DNA of 64,000 bases. It comes from CAZABP01 sp964483245. Its GTDB lineage: Bacteria > Planctomycetota > UBA1135 > UBA2386. Within the stretch, counting starts at the first letter, position 1; every line of letters begins with the position of its first letter. The position numbers were made by a program, and so were the translations under genes. Below the pieces are notes generated by a model. The model did no database searches. It saw only the letters and a program-made list of their open reading frames with translations, and was not told the origin of the DNA. Location of the stretch: the NCBI GenBank assembly GCA_964483245.1, contig CAZABP010000020.1, positions 19,286 through 83,285 on the forward strand, in the 5' to 3' direction. Shown piece by piece: positions 34,930 through 42,594 of this stretch.

Positions 34930-35356
34930 GCCACTAGCGAACCTCCACGTCGACCGTGTCGCGGATCGCGTTCGTCAGTCGGCTGCGGAGCGGATCGACC
35001 GGATGGATCAGCAGCGCCTGGGCGTAGATCTGGATCCCGATCCATGCCGGATCGGACGGGATCGGTACCGAGATCGACACGCGGCTGTCCGGCGTGTTGA
35101 TGATCGGCATCTGTGGCCACGTGATCATCGCATTGGGATCCAGGCGCAGCCTGCCGAACGGGACGAGATCCAACCGCGCCGGCGCCGCTCCGAGCAGGAT
35201 CATCGCCTTCTCCATCTGGCGCCCGTAGATGTCGAGCTGCCAGTTCCTGCCGCGCTGCGGTCCAAGCGGTGCGTGGATCTGGCGGAGACGGTTCAACCAG
35301 AGCCTGTTGCGACAGATGTTGTAGTTGGTCTCGGGGACCACGGCGTCCAGGTCGCC
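34930..35356. repeat. long direct repeat, copy B (3' end of FG-GAP gene 2)
   Basis: Identical by eye to 33058-33484, at a constant offset of 1872 bases. It encodes the whole C-terminal domain shared by the two FG-GAP proteins. Confidence 0.85.
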
Positions 35357-36550
35357 GTCGCCGTCCAGGTCCGCGAGTCGGAGATCGTAAGTCAGTCCAG
35401 GTGTCAGCGGAGCCAGGACGCCGGACGCGTCCGTGAAGTAGCCGCGGCCATCGTTCTCGTAGACGACTTCCTCGCCCGAGCTGAGGCCGGGGGAAAGGAG
35501 CGTGGCGATCCAAAGGTCGAGATCCCCGTCCTCGTCGAGATCCCGGAGCAGCGCACGCGATGAGTCGACGTTCTTCTGCGGCAGGCGGGCCATGCTGACG
35601 TCCGTGAAGTAGCCCTTCCCGTCGTTCAGCCAGAGCATGACCGGGTGGTTTCCGATCATCGGGTTCTGGCCTCCGACAACATCGAGGTCTCCGTCGCCAT
35701 CTACGTCGCCAATGCCACAGGTCAAGAGATTGGTCTGCGGATACGGCGCGTACTTGAGCCGGGGGGACGTCTCCTCCTTGAACACGCCGGTCCCGTCGTT
35801 GATGAACAGAACGATCCCCGCCGACGTACCCATGGCCAGGTCCAGGTCCCGGTCCCCATCGAGATCACAAGGGGTCACGTCGCGGATCTGCCAGGGCTGC
35901 TTTCCAAACGCAACGGCCGTCACGTCGCGAAACAAGCCGCGGCCATCGTTCAGGAAGAGCTGCGCCGGACGGCCCCAGAGCCCTGTGATCGTCCCGATGA
36001 ACAAGTCGAGATCGCCATCGCCATCCGCGTCGAAGAGTGCGCAGCAGTAGACGCCTTGCCCCCACAGCAACCAGCTTGTCTGCAAGCGCGTCGCGGTTTC
36101 GTCGCGGAAGGCACCACTACCGTCGTTGATCCAAAGCTGCGGCGGTGTATGGGGGTTCTGATTGATTCCCTGAAAGGCAACAAACAGGTCGGAATCACCA
36201 TCGGCATCCACGTCTCCGGAGGCGATGCCCTGGACGGTGCCGTGAACTGGCGGGCGAGGGACGTTCGCGAGCGATACGTCGCGGTACTTGCCGTAGCCAT
36301 CGCCGAGGAACACCGCTGTGTAGTGAAAGCCGCTCATCCCGACCACGATGTCCGGCTCGCCGTCGCCGCTGGCGTCGAACACCTCGACCGAATGCCCCGT
36401 CTCGCACAGGTTGCCGCGCTGCACAGACCGCACGATCGTGTGTCGACCGAGCTCTGCCAAGAGCGGAACCGCCTTCTGCGCCGGGAGCGCGGCGCCCAAC
36501 GCGGCGAGCGCCACGCCCACGAGCAACACTGACAATCGGTTGGGCGTCAT
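34934..36550 (-). CDS. secreted FG-GAP/VCBS-repeat protein 2
   Basis: A 538-residue paralogue of the neighbouring FG-GAP protein, with the same signal (VALAALGAALPAQ before KAVP). It has seven calcium-type motifs (DASGDGEPD, DVDADGDSD, DADGDGDLD, DLDGDRDLD, DVDGDGDLD, DLDEDGDLD, DLDGDGDLD) and a C-terminal 140 residues identical to those of protein 1. The propeller part has diverged clearly. ATG 36550 follows its own leader ORF by an ATGA overlap. The duplicated unit of about 1.8 kb includes the leader region, so each gene carries its own translation start signals and perhaps its own promoter. Confidence 0.85.
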   Translation of the reverse strand: MTPNRLSVLLVGVALAALGAALPAQKAVPLLAELGRHTIVRSVQRGNLCETGHSVEVFDASGDGEPDIVVGMSGFHYTAVFLGDGYGKYRDVSLANVPRPPVHGTVQGIASGDVDADGDSDLFVAFQGINQNPHTPPQLWINDGSGAFRDETATRLQTSWLLWGQGVYCCALFDADGDGDLDLFIGTITGLWGRPAQLFLNDGRGLFRDVTAVAFGKQPWQIRDVTPCDLDGDRDLDLAMGTSAGIVLFINDGTGVFKEETSPRLKYAPYPQTNLLTCGIGDVDGDGDLDVVGGQNPMIGNHPVMLWLNDGKGYFTDVSMARLPQKNVDSSRALLRDLDEDGDLDLWIATLLSPGLSSGEEVVYENDGRGYFTDASGVLAPLTPGLTYDLRLADLDGDGDLDAVVPETNYNICRNRLWLNRLRQIHAPLGPQRGRNWQLDIYGRQMEKAMILLGAAPARLDLVPFGRLRLDPNAMITWPQMPIINTPDSRVSISVPIPSDPAWIGIQIYAQALLIHPVDPLRSRLTNAIRDTVDVEVR

Positions 36551-36666
36551 CTGCTGCACCTGCTCGACGCCTGTTGCCAAGCCTGCGCCGAACCTGATCG
36601 TGGATCACGGCGCGGCTCCCATCGATGCGCGTTGGCAGCGACGGTGACTGTGGATTGCGGACGCAT
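36547..36666 (-). CDS. 39-codon leader ORF of FG-GAP gene 2
   Basis: A short ORF from ATG 36666 to TGA 36547, preceded by AAGGAGG with a six-base spacer and ending in an ATGA overlap with FG-GAP gene 2. The product begins MRPQSTVTVAANAHRWEP and is related to the leader of gene 1. No synonymous difference separates the two leaders, which argues against strong peptide-level constraint. Confidence 0.5.
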   Translation of the reverse strand: MRPQSTVTVAANAHRWEPRRDPRSGSAQAWQQASSRCSR

Positions 36667-36672
36667 CGCTGT

Positions 36673-36679
36673 CCTCCTT
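36673..36679 (-). promoter_or_regulatory. strong ribosome binding site, leader ORF 2
   Basis: AAGGAGG on the minus strand, six bases from ATG 36666. It duplicates the site at 34804-34810. Confidence 0.6.
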
Positions 36680-37041
36680 CTGGACAAGACTCGGACCGGG
36701 CGACGGTACGTCGCGATGCGCATCCGGCAAGCCCAGGGCGTCAGGTTTTCCTCCCGGGACGCCTGCGGCCAGGTGCCGCGAAACCCACCGCATGATCGCA
36801 GAGCTGCGCCTACGGCGTTCGCTGCGCGCGCCCCGCGGCCGGACTCCTGCGTGTCCGTCATCGCCGGCAGTGGATCGAAGCCTTGTCCCCCGCGCGAACG
36901 CCCGCGATGCTCGCCACGCCTGGCTGCAGCGCGTGAACCACCCAGCGAGCGCGCGTCGCGTGCCACATCCTCACGATCTGGAAGCCTGCGTCCGACCGTG
37001 ATCCGTGCCGTCAGACCACGGCTCAACGCGGAGGTCAACCA
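36680..37041. other. intergenic region with duplicated leader DNA and a gene remnant
   Basis: The first 55 bases or so (to about 36735) match the region upstream of FG-GAP gene 1. Positions 36835-36879 hold the 5' remnant of the small membrane-protein gene, listed separately. The rest shows no supportable gene; open frames here lack ribosome binding sites and resemble no family. A GGAGG at 37030-37034 belongs to the DUF2200 gene that follows. Confidence 0.6.
36835..36879 (-). pseudogene. 5' remnant of the small two-helix membrane protein gene
   Basis: On the minus strand this encodes DPLPAMTDTQESGR, close to DPLPAMTVPQESSR at the N-terminus of the intact protein (37594-37860). The DNA shares long blocks such as CCGTCATCGCCGGCAG. 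It ends before the first membrane helix. Its 3' counterpart is at 30193-30337. Confidence 0.65.
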
Positions 37042-37392
37042 ATGCCTGCGAAGTCCATTCTCGCGATGCCGTTTGCGAAGGTCTATCCGCTGTACGTCGG
37101 GAAGGCCGAACGCAAGAATCGAACGAAGGCAGAAGTCGATCAGATCATCCGCTGGCTGACCGGCTATGACGCCGCAGGCCTGCGGCTGCAGATCGAGCAG
37201 GAAGTCGATCTCGAGACCTTCTTCACGCGAGCACCTGCGTTCCATCCGAACAGCTCGCTGATCAAAGGCGTCGTCTGCGGCATCCGCGTCGAAGAGATCC
37301 AGGATCCGCTGATGCAGAAGGTCCGTTACCTGGACAAGCTGATCGATGAGCTCGCCAAGGGGAAGGCGATGGAGAAGATCCTGCGCAAGTAG
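37042..37392 (+). CDS. DUF2200 family protein
   Basis: A 116-residue soluble protein covering the whole DUF2200 family length. Diagnostic segments are AKVYPLYVGKAERKNRTKAE, IRWLTGYD and the very conserved C-terminus (GVVCGIRVEEIQDPLMQKVR, then LDKLIDELAKGKAMEKILRK). The family is widespread, but its biochemical role is unknown. ATG 37042 has GGAGG seven bases upstream. It lies alone between the FG-GAP genes and the exopolysaccharide region and is convergent with the small membrane-protein gene. Confidence 0.88.
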   Translation: MPAKSILAMPFAKVYPLYVGKAERKNRTKAEVDQIIRWLTGYDAAGLRLQIEQEVDLETFFTRAPAFHPNSSLIKGVVCGIRVEEIQDPLMQKVRYLDKLIDELAKGKAMEKILRK

Positions 37393-37593
37393 TCCGCGGC
37401 AGCATGGGTGACGACACTGCCAGGACTGGTCCGGCCGCGCGAGCGGAACCGACCGCGGTGCCCGACTCCGATGCGCGCCGGCAGTGCGGCGCGCGCACGT
37501 GAACACGTCGTACCCTGCCTGCTCGGGCTCGTGCGGCGGGTGACGCGCCAGGCCGGAGTGCGACACGATCCCCAGCAGCGCCCCGCTCCGCGG

Positions 37594-37860
37594 CTATGCC
37601 ACCCGCCGCGCGCGCGCGAGCCCCACGAACGCGCCGATCACCCCCACCGCGATCATCACGATCCCGATCGTCCCCGGCAGTCCGCTCCCTTCCCGATCCC
37701 CGAACGTCAGGAAGCTGACCGCGGCGATCGCGGCGCCGAGCGAGACCAGCGCGCACGAGCCGTAGAACCAGAACAGCGACTTGCCGACCGCCGTGCGTTC
37801 GCGGCTGGACTCCTGCGGGACCGTCATCGCCGGCAGAGGATCGCGCGCGGTGTCGCTCAC
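37594..37860 (-). CDS. small two-helix membrane protein
   Basis: An 88-residue protein with two membrane segments (about residues 32-52, FYGSCALVSLGAAIAAVSF, and 66-82, GIVMIAVGVIGAFVGLA) joined by a short polar loop. No known family is recognised. GTG 37860 overlaps the stop of the GT2-FemAB gene (GTGA), so it is probably coupled to it. The ATG at 37827 is an alternative. Fragments of a second copy lie at 30193-30337 and 36835-36879. Confidence 0.65.
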   Translation of the reverse strand: MSDTARDPLPAMTVPQESSRERTAVGKSLFWFYGSCALVSLGAAIAAVSFLTFGDREGSGLPGTIGIVMIAVGVIGAFVGLARARRVA

Positions 37861-39971
37861 GGCAAGGAGCGCGACAACCGGCCGCCGATCTTGGTCGTGA
37901 ACCACAGCGGCAGTCTCGACCACACGCGCTGCGCGAGCCGCAGCCGCGGATTGCTCGGATGGAACTGCGGCGGCCGCGCATCCGACGACAGCAGCACGTA
38001 GTCGTAGGCGAGCGGCGTCGGCGTGAAGCCCATGTTCTTCTTGAACGCGGCCGGCCCGGTCTCGCGGCGGCTGCGCCCGAAGTCGAAGATCCGGTACCCG
38101 CGCTCCGCCGCCCACTCCATGATCCGGCAGTAGACGAAGTCGTTGGCGCCGGTCTGGTTCGCCTCCGGCCGCGCGCCTGAGTAGTACGCGTACACCGTGT
38201 CACGGAAGCAGAAGCTGACCACGCCAGCCAGCGCGCGCCCGTCCGGCTCCTGCACGAGGTGCAGCACGACGCGCGAGCCGAACTCCTCGAACAGGTTGCG
38301 GAACCACCGCAGCGGCAGCGACGGCGAGCCGAGCCGGCGCTTGTTGCAGGCGAACAGCTCGTAGAACCGCGCGAGGTCGTGGCTCTCTTCGCAGCGCAGG
38401 CCGTACCGGTCGCGCGCACGGCGCACCTCGGCGCGCGCGCGCTTGGGGATCGCCGGCATCACGTCGGCCGGATCGCGCGGCAGCTCCTTGCGGAACGTCG
38501 CATACAGGTCCGTCCCGACGCCGAACGTCTGCAGCGCGGCCAGATTGCGCAGCTCGAGCACGCTGGCGCGCGTCTCCGGCGCCAGCTCGCGCGCCGCCTT
38601 GACCAGCGCCTGGATGACTTCGACGTCGTCGTCGGCATCCAGCGGCCCCCCATACACGGCATATGGCGTGCTGATCAGGCTGCGTCCGGTGAACATGCTC
38701 TTGACTGCGAACAGCGGCAGCACGCCGACCAGCCGCAGGCCGCGCTCGGCGACCAGGTAGTGCGGCACGTGCTGGAACGTCTCGTCGACGACGCGCCGCC
38801 AGCTGGTCAGGTGGAACGGCGTGCCGCGCGGATGCGCCAGCACGAACTCGTCCCAGCGCGCGTCTTCGCCCGGCAGCAGCTCGCGCACGCGCAGCCGTTC
38901 CTCGCGCACGGCCGGCATCCGCTCGACGCCGGCGCTGACGATCGCGGCGACGACGTCCGGATCCGGCGGCAGCGGCGCGCCGGGCGCCAGCTCGACGACC
39001 TCGTCGACCTTGTATTCACGCAGGTTGCGCGCCTGCGTGAAGATCACGATCTCGCCGACGAGCCCGAATCCGATCAACTGCACGCCGAACGCGCCGAGGA
39101 TCACGCCGAGGATGAACGCCGGCCGCTCACTGAGGCCGCGTCCCGCTTCGGCGAAGAACCGCTGGTAGATCGGATCGATGCAGAGCACGAAGCCGGCCAG
39201 GATCGCGACCAGCCCGAGCATCCCGAAGAACCGCAGCGGCTTCTGCGTGAACCGCGTCAGGAACGCGATCGCCAGGATGTCGAACACGCGCCGCAGATAG
39301 ACGGCGACGCCATAGAACCCGTGCCGCCCTTTCTCCTCGCGGTGGCGGACCTTGACCTCGACGACGCGGAACCCGCGCCGCTGCGCGATGACCGGCAGGA
39401 ACCGGTACATGTCGCCGTAGACCGCGATCTCCTCGAGCACGTGCCGGCGCATGCCGCGCAGGCTGCTGTTGAGGTCGTGGAACCGGGTTCCCATCGCCAC
39501 GCGCAGGACCCAGTTGAAGAACCGCGACTGCAGCCGGTTCAGCCATGGGTCGACCCGCGGATGGCGCCAGGTCGCGACGAACTCGGCACCCCCCTCGAGC
39601 GCGCGGAGGACCTTCAACACGTCCTCCGGCTCGCTTTGCAGATACTCCGGGAGGTTCAGCACGAACTCCCCCTCGGCCCGCTCGACACCGGCCGACAGCG
39701 CGATCGACTCACCGAGCCCGCCACCCTGCAGCCGCACGATCTTGATCGGATGGTGTTCGCGCAGCAGCGTCAGCTCCCGCTCGATCTGCTGCGGCGCGGT
39801 GTCGAGCACGAACACGAACTCGAACGGATACTGCGCCTCGCGCAGCGGCTGGCTGTAGGCCTCGACCAGCGCGCGCACCGACGCGTGCGCGCTGGTCACC
39901 GGCACGATCAGCGAGACCTTGGCCAGCGACGGCTCGGTCCGCGCGTCCGACAGCGCCGCGACGCCGGTCAA
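37857..39971 (-). CDS. fusion: GT2-like membrane glycosyltransferase + FemAB-type (XrtA-associated) protein
   Basis: A 704-residue two-part protein. Residues about 15-240 have a GT-A glycosyltransferase fold of the dolichol-phosphate-mannose-synthase type, followed by two membrane helices (about 245-330). Residues about 360-690 match the FemAB/GNAT family associated with exosortase systems (HPRGTPFHLTSWRRVVDETF, then STPYAVYGGP, then IFDFGRSRRETGPAAFKKNMG). The usual GT2 motifs are altered: the first acidic site reads VFVLDTAP and the DXD position reads NLPEYLQSEPED. TTG 39971 has GGGAGG seven bases upstream and overlaps the stop of the next GT2 gene (TTGA). It probably adds or transfers residues in surface-polysaccharide assembly. 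Confidence 0.82.
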   Translation of the reverse strand: MTGVAALSDARTEPSLAKVSLIVPVTSAHASVRALVEAYSQPLREAQYPFEFVFVLDTAPQQIERELTLLREHHPIKIVRLQGGGLGESIALSAGVERAEGEFVLNLPEYLQSEPEDVLKVLRALEGGAEFVATWRHPRVDPWLNRLQSRFFNWVLRVAMGTRFHDLNSSLRGMRRHVLEEIAVYGDMYRFLPVIAQRRGFRVVEVKVRHREEKGRHGFYGVAVYLRRVFDILAIAFLTRFTQKPLRFFGMLGLVAILAGFVLCIDPIYQRFFAEAGRGLSERPAFILGVILGAFGVQLIGFGLVGEIVIFTQARNLREYKVDEVVELAPGAPLPPDPDVVAAIVSAGVERMPAVREERLRVRELLPGEDARWDEFVLAHPRGTPFHLTSWRRVVDETFQHVPHYLVAERGLRLVGVLPLFAVKSMFTGRSLISTPYAVYGGPLDADDDVEVIQALVKAARELAPETRASVLELRNLAALQTFGVGTDLYATFRKELPRDPADVMPAIPKRARAEVRRARDRYGLRCEESHDLARFYELFACNKRRLGSPSLPLRWFRNLFEEFGSRVVLHLVQEPDGRALAGVVSFCFRDTVYAYYSGARPEANQTGANDFVYCRIMEWAAERGYRIFDFGRSRRETGPAAFKKNMGFTPTPLAYDYVLLSSDARPPQFHPSNPRLRLAQRVWSRLPLWFTTKIGGRLSRSLP

Positions 39972-40987
39972 GCGCGCGCCTCCCGCGCGGTCAGCGCGAT
40001 GCGCCGGCGGAACAGCTCGGAGACCTTGATCTGCAGCTCCGCCAGGAAGCCGAGCAGGAACACGTTGAACGCGATCACCAGCGCCGCCGCCCCACCGGTC
40101 ATGTAGCTGCTGTCGTAGTGCCGCTCGAGCCAGATCCCATCGGTGCCGACGTGGAACGCGCCGAGGAAGAACAACACCGGGGCGAGCAGGAACAATGGCA
40201 TCGACAGCAGCCCGAACCCGCGCAATGGGTGTGCCGCGAACTCGATGACCATCTTGATCACCAGCAGGTCGACCAGCACGCGGAAGATCCGCCCGAGCCC
40301 ATACTTCGACCGGCCGAACCGCCGGGCATGGTGCCGCACCGGCAGCTCGGCGACGCGCGCGCCGATCCCCGAGGCCAGCGCCGCGATGAACCGGTGCATC
40401 TCCGAGTACAGGTCGAGCCCGCGGATGACCCAGCCGCGGTAGGCCTTCAGCGAGCAGCCGGTGTCATGGATCGGGACCCCTGTCACGCGCTGGATCAGCC
40501 AGTTGGCGATCTTGGACGGGACCAGCCGCGTCGCGTAGCGGTCGCGCCGGTCGCGGCGCCAGCCACAGACGATGTCGTAGCCCTGCTCCAGCCGCTCGAT
40601 CATGCGCGGGATGTCGGCCGGGTCGTTCTGCAGGTCCCCGTCCATGCTGATCACGATGTCCCCGCGCGCCGCCTCGAAGCCGGCCGCCATCGCCGAGGTC
40701 TGACCGTAGTTGCGGCGGAACAACAGGCCGCGCACGCGCGGGTCGGCCATCGCGAGCCCGCGGATCGCGACGCGCGTGTCATCGGAACTTCCGTCGTCGA
40801 CGAACAGGATCTCGAAGCTGCGCCCGGTCCCCTGCAGCGTATGCACGAGCGCCGCGTACAGGATCGGCACGTTGCGCTCCTCGTTGAACACCGGAATCAC
40901 GATGCTGACCCCAGGGCGGCGGCGGTACTGCGTCTCGGTCGAGGCCGGCGTCATGTCGAGCCGGTCAGGATAGCGGTGCGTTCCCAT
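39968..40987 (-). CDS. GT2 glycosyltransferase (polyprenyl-phosphate sugar synthase type)
   Basis: A 339-residue inner-membrane enzyme. The N-terminal domain has the canonical GT2 motifs SIVIPVFNEERN, LFVDDGSSDDT and SMDGDLQNDP (the DXD site that binds the metal and nucleotide sugar), plus GCSLKAYRG. Two C-terminal membrane helices follow (FGLLSMPLFLLAPVLFFLG, then GGAAALVIAFNVFLLGFLA). This layout is that of DPM1/ArnC/GtrB enzymes, which load a sugar on undecaprenyl phosphate. Either ATG 40987 or 40954 could be the start. It is directly upstream of the GT2-FemAB fusion, and the two are translationally coupled. Confidence 0.88.
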   Translation of the reverse strand: MGTHRYPDRLDMTPASTETQYRRRPGVSIVIPVFNEERNVPILYAALVHTLQGTGRSFEILFVDDGSSDDTRVAIRGLAMADPRVRGLLFRRNYGQTSAMAAGFEAARGDIVISMDGDLQNDPADIPRMIERLEQGYDIVCGWRRDRRDRYATRLVPSKIANWLIQRVTGVPIHDTGCSLKAYRGWVIRGLDLYSEMHRFIAALASGIGARVAELPVRHHARRFGRSKYGLGRIFRVLVDLLVIKMVIEFAAHPLRGFGLLSMPLFLLAPVLFFLGAFHVGTDGIWLERHYDSSYMTGGAAALVIAFNVFLLGFLAELQIKVSELFRRRIALTAREARA

Positions 40988-41006
40988 CGCGAGATCAGGG
41001 CAACCG

Positions 41007-41429
41007 TCATCCGCCGACGAGGCGGGTGCACAGCCATAGCGTGGCCGCGGCTGCGACGCACGCGACGATCGCGATCCACACGGGCCGGCGGCGGCGGCGG
41101 CCGCGCGTAGGCGTCGGCCCGGGCAGGATGCTGCCGAGCGCGCGGTCGATGCGGCGTTCGGCCTCGGCGAGATCCTCGTCCTCGAGCGCCATCGCCATCG
41201 CGCGGACGCGACCCGGCAGCAGGTCCAGCTCTTCGGGGTCGGCGTGCAGCAGATCACGGACGCTCGGGCCTTTGAACTCGCGCACGAGCTTGACCGGGCT
41301 CTCGGCGGTGTCACCGCCCCCCCGCAACAACAGGAATCCGGATGCGTCCGTCGGGCGGCTGCACGTGGCGCAGCCGATCCCGCCGCAGCGCGGGCAGGTG
41401 CCGGTCTCGCTGCCGTCCTCCTGGACCAT
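41007..41429 (-). CDS. zinc-ribbon protein with a C-terminal membrane anchor
   Basis: A 140-residue protein of unknown function. A four-Cys cluster (Cys12, 15, 20, 23; CPRCGGIGCATC) resembles a DnaJ-type zinc ribbon. A charged helical middle (VRDLLHADPEELDLLPGRVR) follows. The C-terminus has a short Arg-rich stretch and one membrane helix (WIAIVACVAAAATLWLC), so the zinc part would face the cytoplasm. ATG 41429 is used. It ends 19 bases before the GT2 start, so it is probably co-transcribed with the glycosyltransferase genes. Confidence 0.6.
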   Translation of the reverse strand: MVQEDGSETGTCPRCGGIGCATCSRPTDASGFLLLRGGGDTAESPVKLVREFKGPSVRDLLHADPEELDLLPGRVRAMAMALEDEDLAEAERRIDRALGSILPGPTPTRGRRRRRPVWIAIVACVAAAATLWLCTRLVGG

Positions 41430-41501
41430 CGGATCCTGTATCGGCGCCGGCCGCCCCGGCGCGGGAGGCGGATACGTTCTGACGTCCGAGTCACGAACTG
41501 G

Positions 41502-42518
41502 ATGTCCCTGCAGCAGCGGATCGCGCTGGTCGGCGCCGACGAGGCGGTCCGGACCACGTTCGCACCGGCCCGACGCCGGGTCGTGCGCAGCTTCGTCGAC
41601 CTGCACGCGGAGCTGCCGGCGATCACACAGTTCCAGCCGCACCTGCTGGTCTGGCGCTGCGATGCGTTCGCGGCGCGCGAGCTCGGCGCCGCCGAACTGC
41701 TGGCGGCGCTGCTGCCGGCAACCCAGCTCGTCGTGCTGCTGCCCCCGGCGGAGGAAGCGACCAGCGCCCCGCTCGCGGCCGAGCATGGGATCCAACTGCT
41801 GACCCTGCCGCTGCGTCAGGAGGCGGTCGTCGCCCTGCTCGCGGCGGAACCGGTCACGACGCCGGCCGGGCTGCTCGAGCCGCTGACCGAGATGGTCAGC
41901 GGGCTGACCGACGCGCTGAACAACCCGCTGCAGCTCGCGCAGGGTCATCTGCAGCTGCTGCAAGCCGCCCTCCCCCCCGGCAGCGACGGACTGCTGCCGC
42001 ACCTGCAGGCGATCCGGGCCGCGCTCGCCCGGGTCGATGGGACCCTGCAGAGCCTGCGCCGCGTCGGGCGCCGCCAGCCGGCGCCCGAGCCGGTCGAGCT
42101 CGGCGAGCTCGTGCGCGAGGTGGCCGAGCAGTTGCCGGACGCGCAGGGTGCTCAGCTGAGCACCCTGCCCGCGCCGCAGCTGCGGTTGATGCTCGCCCGC
42201 GCCGCCTGGCTCGACCTGCTGCACCGGTTCGTCGCGACGGCTGCAGCGCTCGGTGCACCCGGGACGCAGCCGGAGCTCGCATGGGCTGCGGCGGAGCCGG
42301 TCCTGCAGGCGACGCTGCGCCTGCCGGACGGCTTCCCAGCCTGGCGCCTGCCGCCGACGTTCGCACCGTTCCTGCTGACGCGGCTGCTGCGCGACAGCCC
42401 GCACGTGCTGGAGCTGTTCCTGGTCCAGGTGCTGGCCGCGGCGCATGGAGGCCGCGCACGCGCCTGCCGGATCGGCGCCGACCGCCTGCGTCTCGACCTC
42501 GCGTTTCCGGCCGGTTGA
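41502..42518 (+). CDS. degenerate histidine-kinase-like protein
   Basis: A 338-residue soluble protein. The first 110 residues look like a receiver-type fold without an obvious phospho-Asp. Residues 125-215 have the helical HisKA layout, but the phospho-acceptor His is replaced by Asp137 (LTDALNNPL, where HELNNPL would be expected). The remaining 120 residues occupy the HATPase position but lack recognisable N, G1 and G2 boxes. It should therefore not act as a normal kinase. Its stop lies 76 bases before a sigma-54 activator whose receiver is also altered, so the two may work as a phosphorylation-independent pair. The gene is divergent from the zinc-ribbon gene. Confidence 0.68.
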   Translation: MSLQQRIALVGADEAVRTTFAPARRRVVRSFVDLHAELPAITQFQPHLLVWRCDAFAARELGAAELLAALLPATQLVVLLPPAEEATSAPLAAEHGIQLLTLPLRQEAVVALLAAEPVTTPAGLLEPLTEMVSGLTDALNNPLQLAQGHLQLLQAALPPGSDGLLPHLQAIRAALARVDGTLQSLRRVGRRQPAPEPVELGELVREVAEQLPDAQGAQLSTLPAPQLRLMLARAAWLDLLHRFVATAAALGAPGTQPELAWAAAEPVLQATLRLPDGFPAWRLPPTFAPFLLTRLLRDSPHVLELFLVQVLAAAHGGRARACRIGADRLRLDLAFPAG

Positions 42519-42594
42519 CCCGATCCGATCGGGGGTTCCGTGCGCGCCGCAGGCACCATGCGCGCCACGGTCGATCACGGATCTGCGGACCTCC

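Noticed and set aside
30417..36550. PEP-CTERM sorting signals at the ends of the SBBP and FG-GAP proteins.
   Set aside because: Their C-termini (ALEVTVQR, DTVDVEVR) have no Pro-Glu-Pro motif, hydrophobic helix or basic tail.
42560..42578. A possible sigma-54 promoter (GG-N10-GC spacing) upstream of the second NtrC-type gene.
   Set aside because: The -12 element lacks the TT of TTGC, and such spacing is frequent by chance in GC-rich DNA.
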